64,000 nucleotides of DNA from Hymenobacter qilianensis (lineage in GTDB: Bacteria; Bacteroidota; Bacteroidia; Cytophagales; Hymenobacteraceae). The position numbers were made by a program, and so were the translations under genes. Positions within the stretch are counted from its first letter, which is position 1; each line of letters begins with the position of its first letter. Location of the stretch: positions 3,534,001 through 3,598,000 of the forward strand of contig NZ_CP060784.1 in NCBI RefSeq assembly GCF_014489555.1, written 5' to 3'. Shown here one piece after another: positions 9,012-18,137 of this stretch. The notes below the pieces were generated by a model that was not told the origin of the DNA, did no database searches, and was given only the letters and a program-made list of their open reading frames with translations.

Positions 9012-9656
9012 ATGGCTGAAAATGCAACTGTTGGTCAGCGCTTTGCGCAATTTATCGCCTACCTGGGTATCTCTAAAAATGCCTTTGCTGCGTCGCTCGA
9101 CAAGACAGCTACCGTGATTCAGCACTTGGTAGATGAGCGAAATAAGCCGGGGTTTGACCTTTTGTGTAAGGTATTTGAAGTATATCCAAATCTATCAAAA
9201 GACTGGTTGTTGCAGGGTGTGGGGCCAATGGTGGCGGAGCAGGCGGAAGAAACGCATGATTCTGCGCGTATGGAACCCGCCTCAGCCAAGCCGGCGCCAG
9301 CCAGAGAAAAGCCCCCCGTAGCCGCTGCGGCCGCTGCCCCGCTGGCTGCTTCCATTGCAAAACCCGCCGCCGAAATTTCTTCACCTAAAACCCCAACTGC
9401 GCCCGAGGCCGAAGTCGCCGCCCCGATAGCGGCTCCAGTTGCCGCTGCTCCCGCGCTACCACCCACGCCAGAAACGCCCACAGCAGTTGCATCAGCAGCA
9501 ACACCCCCAAACCCCGTAGACCCCGGCTGGCAAACTGCTCTTTACACGCAGCAAATGGCTCACCAGCTGGCCATGGCCGAGATGCGTAATCATCATCTGC
9601 AGGAGCAGCAGCGGCTGATGCAGCAGATGCTGGATTTGATGCGTAAAGCCATCTAA
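9012..9656 (+). CDS. Helix-turn-helix protein with Ala/Pro-rich linker
   Basis: A 214-residue protein from the ATG at 9012; a TTG six bases upstream is less likely. Residues 1-70 form a small XRE/lambda-repressor-like DNA-binding fold (SVGQRFAQF-type helix, SKNAFAASLDKTATVIQHLV recognition region, then DWLLQGVGPM), common in Bacteroidota phage-type and regulatory proteins. Residues 80-175 are an unusually long, low-complexity Ala/Pro/Glu linker. Residues 180-214 (QQMAHQLAMAEMRNHHLQEQ onward) look like an amphipathic coiled coil for oligomerisation. It is a single gene, followed by a terminator. Likely a transcription regulator; the target is unknown. GC-rich linker codons contrast with the AT-rich promoter. 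Confidence 0.75.
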   Translation: MAENATVGQRFAQFIAYLGISKNAFAASLDKTATVIQHLVDERNKPGFDLLCKVFEVYPNLSKDWLLQGVGPMVAEQAEETHDSARMEPASAKPAPAREKPPVAAAAAAPLAASIAKPAAEISSPKTPTAPEAEVAAPIAAPVAAAPALPPTPETPTAVASAATPPNPVDPGWQTALYTQQMAHQLAMAEMRNHHLQEQQRLMQQMLDLMRKAI

Positions 9657-9794
9657 ATCGCGGATTCGCCGGATTTCGGAGACGATTTGATTGACCTAAA
9701 AAAGCCCCCAGATTAGTTCCGGGGGCTTTTTAGGTCAATAAATGTGGTGAGTGTAGTAGTAATTAATCGTCACCAAAATCCGATGAATCCGCGA
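9657..9794. repeat. Imperfect inverted repeat surrounding a terminator
   Basis: Arms 9657-9676 and 9775-9794 match at 18 of 20 positions and enclose the terminator at 9692-9737. The left arm starts directly after the stop codon of the HTH gene. The right arm ends just before the mtaB stop, so the whole spacer between the convergent genes is one nested palindrome. Confidence 0.75.
9692..9737. terminator. Bidirectional terminator from an inverted motif pair
   Basis: TGACCTAAAAAAGCCCCC pairs with GGGGGCTTTTTAGGTCA over an 11-base loop, with one unpaired A. It serves the convergent HTH and mtaB genes. Confidence 0.9.
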
Positions 9795-9801
9795 TTCTGA
9801 A

Positions 9802-11123
9802 TCAGGCAAACACGCCTACTTCCTCTGCTTCCATTTGCCCTTGTGGGTTAACTGCCGTGAGCCGTAGGCGCTTCAGTTCGCCTACCATTAGCGGGTCGTA
9901 TTTGGCAGCTACGCGGATGTAGTTGGGCGTAAAGCCTTCCATTACGCCATTGGTCACGTCGTCTTCGAAGAGGACTTCCGCTTCCAGACCTGCGTGCTGA
10001 GCGTAGAAATGACGTTTTTTCTTTTCCGACAGGCTGCGCAGCTGCGTGGTACGCTCGTGGCGCACGCGGTCCTGCACGCGGCCGGGCAGGGTGGGCGCCA
10101 GGGTATTTTCGCGCTCCGAATAAGGGAAAACGTGCAGGTAGCTGATATCCAGATCGTTCAGGAACTGGTAGGTTTCCAAAAAATCCTCCTCCGTTTCGCC
10201 CGGAAAACCTACGATTACATCTACGCCGATGCAGGCGTGGGGCATTACTTCCTTAATGAGGCGCACCCGGTCGGCGTAGAGAGCGCGGCGGTAACGGCGT
10301 CGCATCAATCCCAGAATCTTATCCGAGCCGCTTTGCAGCGGAATGTGAAAGTGCGGCATAAACCGCCGCGACTGCGCCACAAAGCGAATCACGTCGTCGG
10401 TAAGCAGGTTGGGCTCGCAGCTGGAGATGCGGAAGCGGTTGATGCCATCCACGTTGTCCAGCGCTTGCACCAAATCGTAAAAGTTTTCCAGCCGCTCCCG
10501 ATTTGCCCCCTGCAAACCGAAGTCGCCCAGGTTTACGCCGGTGAGCACAATTTCTTTTACGCCAGTAGTCGCCAAACCCTGCACGCGCTCTACCACGCTC
10601 TGCACGCTGCCGGAGCGACTGTTGCCGCGAGCCAGCGGAATGGTGCAAAACGAGCAGGAATAGTCGCAGCCGTCCTGCACTTTCAGAAACGTGCGCGTGC
10701 GGTCACCGAAGGAGTGGGCGGCGTGAAACTCGGTGGCGGCGCTGATGGGGCTGGCGTACACCTGCGTCTGGGGGCTTTTTCGAAGCCGGCCAGAATATCC
10801 ACGAGCTGGAACTTCTCGGCCGCGCCCAGCACGGCATGCACGCCTGGAATCTCGGCTATTTCCTGGGGCTTAAGCTGCGCATAGCAGCCCACAATGGTCA
10901 CGAAAGCCTCCGGATTGTGCTTCAGAGCCTCTTTTACCACTTTCCGGCACTTGCGGTCGGCGTGGTCGGTGACGGAGCAGGTGTTGATGACGTAAATATC
11001 GGCCGCGTCCTCGAAGGGGACTTTGCGGAAGCCGCGCTCCTCAAACTGCCGCCCAATGGCGGACGTCTCGGAGAAATTGAGCTTGCAGCCCAGCGTATAA
11101 AAAGCAACTTTCTTGGTTTCCAT
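9802..11123 (-). CDS. mtaB: tRNA t6A37 methylthiotransferase MtaB (one apparent frameshift)
   Basis: A radical-SAM methylthiotransferase of about 440 residues after repair. MtaB adds a methylthio group to N6-threonylcarbamoyladenosine at tRNA position 37. Domains in order: N-terminal UPF0004 with three cluster cysteines (LGCKLN, NTCSVT, GCYAQL), a radical-SAM core with the CxxxCxxC motif (GCDYSCSFC) and a C-terminal TRAM-like part. The frame breaks at a five-base run (10770-10774 on +; AAAAAGCCCCCAGACG on the coding strand). One extra C gives EKAPQTQVYASPIS and joins the two halves. The start is the ATG at 11123; a TTG four codons upstream is less likely. This is a housekeeping enzyme, so a real inactivation would be surprising. 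Confidence 0.9.
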
Positions 11124-11219
11124 AAGAAGCCGCAAAGGTACGAAGGAACACAGGTTTTAGCACTGATGCACAATGCAATTGCCCAAATGCCCCACCAGAA
11201 GCTACCCTGCCCAAATGGT

Positions 11220-11317
11220 GTAGAGACACAATATTTTGCGTCTCATGGTTGAACGACTGGAACCACGCCACCTAAACAACATCAGCAACGACGAGACGCA
11301 ATATTTTGCGTTTCTAC
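11220..11317. repeat. Dispersed hairpin repeat, family B copy 2
   Basis: Arms GTAGAGACACAATATTTTGC (11220 onward) and its related inverted partner (11293-11317) match imperfectly, separated by 48 bases. They share GAGACGCAA and TTGCGTCTC with the copies at 2526 and 30231. Confidence 0.75.
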
Positions 11318-11351
11318 ATTGTTCTGCTATTCTGGAGGTTTAGCGTCGACA

Positions 11352-11714
11352 TTAGGCAGTTTGTGTTGCTTGTTGTAGGCGCTGCATTAGCTCTGGCAAA
11401 CTCAGTGGAGCCATTTCAGTGGCCGTTAGCAACGGAATCAATTCGTGAGAGCCATTTTCCCAAAATACAGCTGGCAACTCCTGCTTGCTGTGTGCCGGGA
11501 ACTGCTGCTGAAACTCGTCGCGGTGCAGGAAACGAGCTTCTACGGGCAAGGCCTGCAAAAATTCCTTCCATTCAGCCCGCATGCTGGTGAGGCTGTAGGT
11601 GATGCCGCACAGAGAGCAGGCGTAGGTGCGGGGCGAAAAGATTTTGTGCGCCGTATCCAGCAAGGCATTGGCTAAGCCTGCATCGGCATTATAAACGAAC
11701 AAAAGCTTTTTCAT
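11352..11714 (-). CDS. Conserved hypothetical protein with a CxxC motif
   Basis: A 120-residue cytoplasmic protein starting MKKLLFVYNADAG. A CSLC pair near residue 33, followed by a WKEFLQAL helix, could bind metal or be redox-active. The first strand (KLLFVYNAD) resembles the start of a Rossmann-like or glycosyltransferase-like fold, but I cannot assign a family. It starts 10 bases after the end of the LTA-synthase-like gene on the same strand, so the two are probably co-transcribed. Function unknown. Confidence 0.7.
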   Translation of the reverse strand: MKKLLFVYNADAGLANALLDTAHKIFSPRTYACSLCGITYSLTSMRAEWKEFLQALPVEARFLHRDEFQQQFPAHSKQELPAVFWENGSHELIPLLTATEMAPLSLPELMQRLQQATQTA

Positions 11715-11724
11715 GGCGAGGCCG

Positions 11725-13591
11725 TTATTTCTGCAGATAATCCTCGAACGATACCTGCTGATACGCCTGGCCTTGCTGCACCTGCGCCTCGGGTACCTTC
11801 GCCCCCCGCGAAATCACGCGCCGCGCGACGTGGTCGTAGGTGACGGCGCCGGCCGGCGTGAGCATGCCAAAACCATCGTTGAAGTTATAAAACGCGAAAG
11901 ATTTGCCCCCGGCCGCAGCAAATCGCGGCCCCAAGCGTACTCCTGGGTCGGCAGATTGAGCTGCGACAATAAGGTGGTAGCAACGTCAGTTTGAGTTCCA
12001 AAGCTGGCAACCACGCGGCCCCGCGCTTCCGGCCGCAACGCGCCGCCCGCCAGCACCAGTGGAATATGAAACTTGGCCGGACTTTCATTGGAGGAGTTGC
12101 CGGGCAACGGGTGGCCGTGGTCTGCCACCAGCACCACGAGCGTATTGTCCCACCACGGCTGCTGGCTGGCCTGGCGCAAAAAGCGGCCCAGGGCCCAGTC
12201 GGTGTAATAAATGGAGTTGCGAAACAGCGCCGTTTCATTGGTGCCGGGAAATTTCTTCGGAATCGGAATATCGAAGGGTTCGTGGCTGCTGAGGGTGAAG
12301 GCCGTGAGGAAGAAAGGTTGGGTGGCGGGCCTTTGGTTTAAATCGGTGAGAATGCGGTTGAAAAGGATGTGGTCGTGGGCGCCCCACTTGGAGTTTTGCT
12401 CCTGGGGGGCAAAATCCGCGCGCTCGGTGAGTTGGTCGTAGCCGGCGGCCACGAGGTAGCTTTTCATGTTGGCAAAGGCCAGCTCGCCCCCATAATAATA
12501 GGCGCTGCGGTAGCCGGCCTGCTGGAAGGAGCGCGCCAGGTGGGGCAGGCGCTCCGTTTTGCGCGGCACCTTAATAATGCTGCCCGTGGGCTGGTTGGGG
12601 TAGCCGCTGAGCAGCGCCACGAGGCCTTTCTGGCTTCGGTCGCCGCTGGCGTACACGTTTTTAAACAGCACGCCCGTGCGGGCCAGACTGTCCAACGTTG
12701 TCGTTACGCCCCGCTCGCCGCCCGTGCTGGCCACAAACTTTGCGGTGAAGCTCTCCAGAATGATAAACAGCACGTTAGGCCGAGGCGTGCGCAGAATATT
12801 GTTGCCCGAATCGGCCCCGGTCGCGGTAGTCGGGGCCGCATAAAGCTGCTTTACGATGCGCTGGGCTATAGAATCGGGCATGAACTGGTACGGATTCGGG
12901 CCCGTATTCTTGAGCATCAGCGAGTTGAGCACGTTCCAGGGCACGTTTACGGCCGCGTGGTTGGCAAAAGACTGGCTGGAGAAATACACGTCGCTCTGAT
13001 TAATCGGAATTTGCTGCACCCCGCCGCGCATGGGCACCACCAGCAGGGCCAACAGCAGCAGACTAACCAGCGCCGCCCGCAGCCGCCCAAAGCCGGCCGG
13101 CAATGCTGGCAGACGACCCACCAGTTTTTTATATAACACCCAGCCCAGCACCAGCAAAGCGCCAAAAACGCCCCCCAGTAGCAGCACGGGCGCACTGCCA
13201 GCCGAGGCCATCATTTCCGCAGGTGAGTCAATATACTGTAGGGGAGTAGCATCGAGGCGGAAGCCCCAGGCGCGGTACAGCTCCAGATCGGCCACGGTAA
13301 AGGCACTGACCACCACGCCCATTACGGCCGTGTAGAAGCGAATCAGTCGGTCGGTGGGGAAGCGCGGACCGGCCAAATTGCCCCCCAGCAGCAGCACAAA
13401 CGGCAGAATACACAAATACGCCGCTGTGGAAGCATCCAGCCGCAGTCCGTAGCCAAAAATGCCCCCACGGTAGCCCACGACAACTCAGCCGTTTTGGCCG
13501 TGTGGTAACCCAGAAAAATAGCCTTCGCGGCCACAAAAAAAACCAGCCAGAACAAAAAATACCATGGCTGGAAGGCAAAGCGGTTTCTCAC
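11725..13591 (-). CDS. LTA-synthase-like membrane sulfatase/phosphoglycerol transferase (two apparent frameshifts)
   Basis: About 622 residues when two breaks are repaired. Several N-terminal membrane helices (WYFLFWLVFFVAAKAIFLGY, AYLCILPFVLLLGGNLAG, others) precede a large extracellular alkaline-phosphatase-fold domain. That domain has the metal-binding VLFIILESF and nucleophile region, NVYASGDRSQKGLVALLSGYP and the late metal motif VLVADHGHPLPG. LTA-synthase family proteins transfer or hydrolyse phosphoglycerol/phosphoethanolamine head groups at the outer face of the inner membrane. The breaks are at C5 runs 13462-13466 (GGGGGGCATTTT expected) and 11906-11910 (GGGGGGCAAAT expected). The start is the GTG at 13591 (MRNRFAFQPW). 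In Gram-negatives these enzymes modify periplasmic glycans or lipid A; the substrate here is unknown. Confidence 0.85.
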
Positions 13592-13833
13592 GCCGCAAAG
13601 GTAGCGCCGTAGGGAGAGAATGAAAGCAGAGCATTTTCCCTGACAGTTGCTGCCACCAGAACATCATGCAGAGGCACAGCCGAAGCATCTCGCGTGGTGA
13701 CGCAGGGTTACTAATCCTGATGAACATGCGAGATGCTTTGGCTGTGCCTCTGCATGACGTTCTTATAATATTTAGGTGTATTTTATCAAAAGCAGCTGTT
13801 ATTTTCCAAAATGACCCTGAATTTGAAGGTGTA
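13592..13833. other. Intergenic region between divergent genes
   Basis: No gene supported. It contains family A hairpin copy 2 (13664-13757), then AT-rich DNA leading into the glnN promoter. Confidence 0.6.
13664..13757. repeat. Dispersed hairpin repeat, family A copy 2
   Basis: A 30-bp inverted repeat (13664-13693 with 13728-13757) has a single mismatch that would be a G-U pair in RNA. Arms and spacer are clearly related to copy 1 at 8711-8811. Paired substitutions (GGCGGAGCC in copy 1, GGCACAGCC in copy 2, each matched in its own partner arm) show that base pairing is conserved. Confidence 0.88.
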
Positions 13834-13866
13834 TTTGGAAAATAAAGCATCATTACTATACATTTG
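13834..13866 (+). promoter_or_regulatory. Bacteroidota-type promoter of glnN
   Basis: TTTG at 13834-13837, a 21-base gap, then TACATTTG at 13859-13866 (TAnnTTTG). The glnN ATG follows 32 bases later. Confidence 0.65.
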
Positions 13867-13898
13867 CCATAGAAATACTAACCCCGCTCAAACTTTAC

Positions 13899-16088
13899 AT
13901 GGCAATTCTCCGCTTTAAAGCCCTCGAACTCGTAGATCAGCGCCGGCCTATTCCGGTGGTTCAGTCTGGGGAGCGTCGCTCCGATACGTTCGGCCGCAAT
14001 GTGTTCAATCTGGATGCCATGCGCGCCACTATGCCGGGCGAGTATTTCAAAAAGCTACAATCGGCCGTAAAGCAAGGCACGCCTGTAGAGCGTAGCGTGG
14101 CCGACGCCGTGGCCTCGGCCATGAAAACCTGGGCCATGGCCAAGGGCGCTACCCACTACACCCACTGGTTTCAGCCCCTGACCGGCGCCACCGCCGAAAA
14201 GCACGATTCATTTTTCGACCTTAACTCCGACGGCCGCCCGATTGAGAACTTCAAGGGCTCAGCATTGGTGCAGCAGGAGCCCGATGCGTCGAGCTTCCCC
14301 AGTGGTGGTATCCGCAATACCTTCGAGGCACGCGGCTATACTGCCTGGGACCCAACTTCGCCGGCCTTTATCATTGAAACCGCTGGCGCCAAAACGCTGT
14401 GTATTCCCACTATTTTCGTGGCTTATACCGGCGAGGCCCTCGACTATAAAGCGCCGCTGCTCAAGTCGCTAGCTATTCTGGAGCAGGCTGCAGTTGATGT
14501 ATGCCAGTACTTCGACAAGGACGTAAACCGGGTAAATACGACCCTCGGTATTGAGCAGGAGTATTTTCTGGTAGATAGAGCCCTCTTCGACGCCCGTCCT
14601 GACCTGGTAATGACCGGCCGCACCCTCTTCGGGCACGCGCCCGCCAAAGGCCAGCAGTTGGAAGACCATTATTTTGGTTCGATTCCGAGCCGGGTACACG
14701 CCTTCATGCTCGACTACGAGGAAGAGGCCAACCGCCTTGGTATTCCGTTGCGGACCCGTCATAATGAGGTGGCACCCAACCAGTTTGAGTGTGCGCCAAC
14801 CTTCGAGGACGCTAACCTGGCCGTCGACCACAACCAGCTCCTGATGGACATCATGGAGCGGGTGGCCGAGCAGCACAACTTTAAGGTGCTCCTCCACGAG
14901 AAGCCTTTCGCGGGCGTAAACGGCTCCGGTAAGCACAACAACTGGGCTATGAGCACCGACACCGGTGTGAACCTGCTGGCGCCCGGTCGTCGTCCGAAAG
15001 AAAACCTTCAGTTTCTGGCTTTCTTTATTACGACTATCAAAGCCGTGCACCGCTACGCTGATTTATTGCGTGCCAGCATCGCTTCCGCCTCCAACGACCA
15101 TCGTCTGGGTGCCAACGAAGCTCCCCCGGCTATTATGTCGGTGTTCGTAGGCTCGCAGCTCAACTCCGTACTGGATGAGTTGGAGCGTACCGCTAAGCTG
15201 CCCCTCGACAAAGGCGACAATATTTACCTCAAGCTTGGCATCGACAAGATTCCGGCTATTCTACTCGACAACACCGACCGCAACCGCACTTCGCCGTTTG
15301 CCTTCACCGGCAACAAATTTGAGCTGCGTGCCGTGGGTTCTTCAGCCAACTGCTCCTCAGCCATGACAGTGCTCAACACCATCGTAGCTGAGCAGCTGAT
15401 CAACTTCAAAGAGTCGGTAGATGAGCTGATTGAGCAGGGCAAGAAAAAGGAAGTAGCCATTGTGGAAGTGTTGCGCGAGTACGTGATTTCATCCAAAGCA
15501 ATTCGCTTCGAAGGCAACGGCTACTCGCAGGAGTGGGAAGATGAAGCTAACCGTCGTGGTCTGGCCAACGTGCGCACCACGCCGCTAGCCCTCGACGCCC
15601 TGATTCGCGAAGACGCGGCGGATCTGTTTGGTCGTCACCAGATTTTCTCGCCCGTAGAGCTGCACGCCCGCCACGAGATTCTGCTGGAAGACTACATCAA
15701 GAAAATTCAGATTGAGAGCCGTACTATGGGCGACCTGGCCATCAATCACGTCATCCCGACGGCCATCGCTTACCAAACCAAGCTGATCACCAACATTAGC
15801 GGTCTGCGCGAGCTGGGCCTCGACGATGAGTTCTCGCAGGTGACGGTGGACACTATTAAAGCTATCTCGCGTCATATTTCAACTATCAAAACCACTGTGG
15901 TGGAGATGATTGAGCGCCGCAAACGAGTAAACAAAATTGAAGATACTCGCGCCCGGGCCATTGCCTACTGCGACGAAGTAAAGACATGTTTCGACGCCAT
16001 CCGCCGCTCCACCGACAAGCTGGAGTTGATGGTGGCCGATGAGGACTGGCCGCTGGTGAAGTACCGCGAACTGATGTTCCGGCACTAA
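13899..16088 (+). CDS. glnN: Type III glutamine synthetase
   Basis: A 729-residue protein, the usual length for GSIII. It makes glutamine from glutamate, ammonia and ATP in the cytoplasm and is the main form in many Bacteroidota. The N-terminal GSIII-specific segment contains THYTHWFQPLTGATAEKHDSF. The catalytic core shows the GIEQEYF beta-strand with glutamate metal ligands, the NEVAPNQFE motif, the ATP-binding VNGSGKHNNWA loop and RTSPFAFTGNKFE. The C-terminal third is a long helical extension. The start ATG follows a good promoter, and a terminator follows the stop. No frameshift is seen. No adjacent glnB or amt gene is present, so nitrogen control cannot be read from context. Confidence 0.97.
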   Translation: MAILRFKALELVDQRRPIPVVQSGERRSDTFGRNVFNLDAMRATMPGEYFKKLQSAVKQGTPVERSVADAVASAMKTWAMAKGATHYTHWFQPLTGATAEKHDSFFDLNSDGRPIENFKGSALVQQEPDASSFPSGGIRNTFEARGYTAWDPTSPAFIIETAGAKTLCIPTIFVAYTGEALDYKAPLLKSLAILEQAAVDVCQYFDKDVNRVNTTLGIEQEYFLVDRALFDARPDLVMTGRTLFGHAPAKGQQLEDHYFGSIPSRVHAFMLDYEEEANRLGIPLRTRHNEVAPNQFECAPTFEDANLAVDHNQLLMDIMERVAEQHNFKVLLHEKPFAGVNGSGKHNNWAMSTDTGVNLLAPGRRPKENLQFLAFFITTIKAVHRYADLLRASIASASNDHRLGANEAPPAIMSVFVGSQLNSVLDELERTAKLPLDKGDNIYLKLGIDKIPAILLDNTDRNRTSPFAFTGNKFELRAVGSSANCSSAMTVLNTIVAEQLINFKESVDELIEQGKKKEVAIVEVLREYVISSKAIRFEGNGYSQEWEDEANRRGLANVRTTPLALDALIREDAADLFGRHQIFSPVELHARHEILLEDYIKKIQIESRTMGDLAINHVIPTAIAYQTKLITNISGLRELGLDDEFSQVTVDTIKAISRHISTIKTTVVEMIERRKRVNKIEDTRARAIAYCDEVKTCFDAIRRSTDKLELMVADEDWPLVKYRELMFRH

Positions 16089-16148
16089 GCCTAGCGAACA
16101 GGATCGGACCGGGGTTGGGTGGGAATTTTCTCCGGTTCCGATACTAGT

Positions 16149-16183
16149 AAAAAAGCCGTTTCCGGGTGGGGACGGCTTTTTTG
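16149..16183 (+). terminator. Rho-independent terminator after glnN
   Basis: AAAAAAGCCGT pairs with ACGGCTTTTTT, with T tract, 61 bases after the glnN stop. Confidence 0.85.
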
Positions 16184-16311
16184 TTTGGGTGCTTAGCCAA
16201 GCTTACCATAAACATCTGTTTTGAAGCGTAGTATGGCTTTTTGTCGCTAAAGTTAAGTTGCATTAAGCACGCGTCTGCCCGGCGGCTGCCGCGCGCGAAA
16301 GAGGACGCAGG

Positions 16312-16965
16312 CTAGCTATTGCTGGCTTTCCCAGACGCGCCTGCCGTCCCGGTTCCAACCTTTTCTGCTTCCAGGCCCTTGAGAATCATTTGCAGCGCCC
16401 ACTGCAACAGATCATTGGAAGCGTCATTCGAGAGGCCATTGACATCCTTGTTGACAATCATGGGCTCGATGCCCGTCAAGACGGAGACCGTCTGCTTAAG
16501 GCGCTCGTAGTTTGCGGGCTCAATCTGGGCAGCGTAGGGCCGCATCACCGCTTCTAGCGCGTCGAGCCGGCGGGCACCCCGCAGCGACGCACCGCTGCCT
16601 TGCTTCACCGATTCAGCCAGGACTACGCTCAGGTATTTGCGGAACGCGGGCTCGTGGCGTTGCGCCAACCCATTGTAGTAGGCTTGCACGTAGGCCAGCG
16701 AATCGGCTAGGCCCAGGTGCTGGGTATCCAGCACAAAATCGGCGGGTTGTTTGACCTGGAACGAGAGAGCAGCCTCCGCGCAGAGCAGATCCACGTCGGA
16801 AAAATAGCGGTAGATAGTGGCTCGGGAGATACCCAAGGCCTGAGCCACGTCTTCGAGGGAAAAGGCGGCTTGGGTTTGCAGCAAGCGCTGGGCCGTTTCC
16901 AGAATTTTGGTGCGGGTCGCTCGTTTCTGCTGGATTCGACCAGTGGTGAGCGTTTTATTTTTCAT
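16312..16965 (-). CDS. TetR-family transcriptional regulator
   Basis: A 217-residue protein with a classical TetR N-terminal HTH at residues 15-65 (KILETAQRLL, SLEDVAQALGISRATIYRYFSDV). The divergent C-terminal helical ligand domain ends in a Gly/Ala-rich tail. It is divergently transcribed from the cupin at 17049. The 83-base gap holds two matching 16-bp palindromes, one overlapping its own start codon and one just after the cupin promoter. This arrangement predicts autorepression plus repression of the cupin gene. The ligand is unknown. The start ATG occupies 16963-16965, directly against the operator. Confidence 0.9.
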   Translation of the reverse strand: MKNKTLTTGRIQQKRATRTKILETAQRLLQTQAAFSLEDVAQALGISRATIYRYFSDVDLLCAEAALSFQVKQPADFVLDTQHLGLADSLAYVQAYYNGLAQRHEPAFRKYLSVVLAESVKQGSGASLRGARRLDALEAVMRPYAAQIEPANYERLKQTVSVLTGIEPMIVNKDVNGLSNDASNDLLQWALQMILKGLEAEKVGTGTAGASGKASNS

Positions 16966-16980
16966 GAGACAAATATCTCA
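16965..16980. promoter_or_regulatory. Predicted TetR operator O1
   Basis: TGAGACAAATATCTCA is a palindrome with 5-bp TGAGA/TCTCA arms and overlaps the first base of the tetR start codon. It differs from O2 at one position only. Confidence 0.78.
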
Positions 16981-16985
16981 TAAAA

Positions 16986-17018
16986 TTTGCAAACGGGTTA
17001 ATTTTTTGGTTATGTTTG
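16986..17018 (+). promoter_or_regulatory. Promoter of the cupin gene
   Basis: TTTG at 16986-16989, a 21-base gap, then TATGTTTG at 17011-17018, an exact TAnnTTTG match. Operator O2 begins at the next base. Confidence 0.72.
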
Positions 17019-17034
17019 TGAGACAACTATCTCA
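17019..17034. promoter_or_regulatory. Predicted TetR operator O2
   Basis: TGAGACAACTATCTCA sits directly after the -7 element and covers the expected transcription start. It ends 14 bases before the cupin ATG. Binding here should block transcription. Confidence 0.78.
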
Positions 17035-17048
17035 TAAACTATTTCCTC

Positions 17049-17480
17049 ATGAAAAAAGAAATTATTTGCCTGGGCCACACCCTGACCCTGCACGCATCCT
17101 CGGGCGACTACGATTTGCTCGAAGGTGTCACCCTGCCGCAGGTACCCGGCCCGCCGCCCCACCACCATGCCCGCTACCACGAGCTGTTCTACGTGCTGGA
17201 CGGCCAGCTTGAGTTTCTGGTGGATGGCCAGCCCGTGCCGGTGCGGGCCGGCGAATCGATTGATTTGCCCCCCAATACCGTGCACACCTTCAGCAACGTG
17301 GGTGCCGAGCCCTGCCGGTGGCTGAACGTGCACAGCCCCAAGGGCTTTCGAGCGTTTTTTGAGGAGTTCGGCATTGAGGCGGCTCGGGAAGGCGCCTTTG
17401 CGGCCTCCGTGGACGCGCAGGTAATTCAGCAAGTAGTAGAGCGGGCTGCTAGCTTCGATATGCACCTCGCCCGGTCCTAA
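17049..17480 (+). CDS. Small cupin-fold protein, TetR-controlled
   Basis: A 143-residue single-domain cupin. The first metal motif is the HHHARYHE segment (about residues 38-45) followed by G in VLDGQLEF; the second is LPPNTVHTFSNVG (about residue 77). These give the usual His/Glu metal set. The family includes dioxygenases, isomerases and sugar or small-molecule binding proteins, so function is not fixed. No signal peptide, so cytoplasmic. It is the first gene after the double operator. The LPP codons sit on an intact C6 copy of the dispersed motif (TTTGCCCCCCA) and are in frame, showing that not every copy is broken. Confidence 0.85.
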   Translation: MKKEIICLGHTLTLHASSGDYDLLEGVTLPQVPGPPPHHHARYHELFYVLDGQLEFLVDGQPVPVRAGESIDLPPNTVHTFSNVGAEPCRWLNVHSPKGFRAFFEEFGIEAAREGAFAASVDAQVIQQVVERAASFDMHLARS

Positions 17481-17601
17481 GCTGGTGGCCACACGACTCG
17501 GCTCGCGGCAGGAGACAGATCGTCCCGCTCAAGGCCTTGCTCTGTAGATGAAGGCAGTTGATAAACACTTACCAAATCGAAGGAAAATTACTACCTCCGA
17601 C

Positions 17602-18030
17602 ATGCCAGAACCCAAAGAAATTATTCGCGTGGGCGCCCTGGAGCTGCGCTTTTTGCTCGATGGCGACGATACCGACCAGCGCCTGGTCATGTTCGAGTTT
17701 TCGGTGCCGCCCGGGGCGAAGGTGCCCGCCCCGCACTACCACGAGGATGTGGACGAGCTACTCTATGGGCTGGCGGGCAGCATGACGACTACCGTGGCTG
17801 GCCAGGTGCGGGCGCTGGGCGTGGGCGAGTCGTGCTTTATCCCGCGCGGCGTGGTGCACCACCACGCCAACCTGGGCACCGAAACGGCGACGGTACTCAC
17901 CGTGCTGACCCCGGCCCGCATTGGCCCGGCTTATTTTCGGGAGCTGGGGGCCCTGCTACAAGCCGGCGGCCCGCCAGACCCGGTCCGGGTGCAGGAAATT
18001 ATGGCCAATTACGGGCTAGTCGTGGCGTAA
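17602..18030 (+). CDS. Second cupin-fold protein
   Basis: About 142 residues from the ATG at 17602 (MPEPKEIIRVG). A start at 17548 would add 18 residues with no domain and a weaker context. Motif 1 is the PAPHYHEDVDELLYGLAG segment and motif 2 is PRGVVHHHANLG, with His/Glu metal ligands in place. It is 121 bases downstream of the first cupin on the same strand and probably in the same transcript. The two cupins are only distantly alike, so this is not a recent duplication. It may act on the same compound sensed by the TetR regulator, which is inference from context. Confidence 0.83.
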   Translation: MPEPKEIIRVGALELRFLLDGDDTDQRLVMFEFSVPPGAKVPAPHYHEDVDELLYGLAGSMTTTVAGQVRALGVGESCFIPRGVVHHHANLGTETATVLTVLTPARIGPAYFRELGALLQAGGPPDPVRVQEIMANYGLVVA

Positions 18031-18137
18031 ACTCCGCGCCGTCGTGGCGGCTACCGCAGGCTGGGGGGCTTTTTCTGGCTGCTGGTGCTGAAGCCATTAC
18101 GCAAAATCAATCCTTTCCTACCTACATCCTGAACGCC

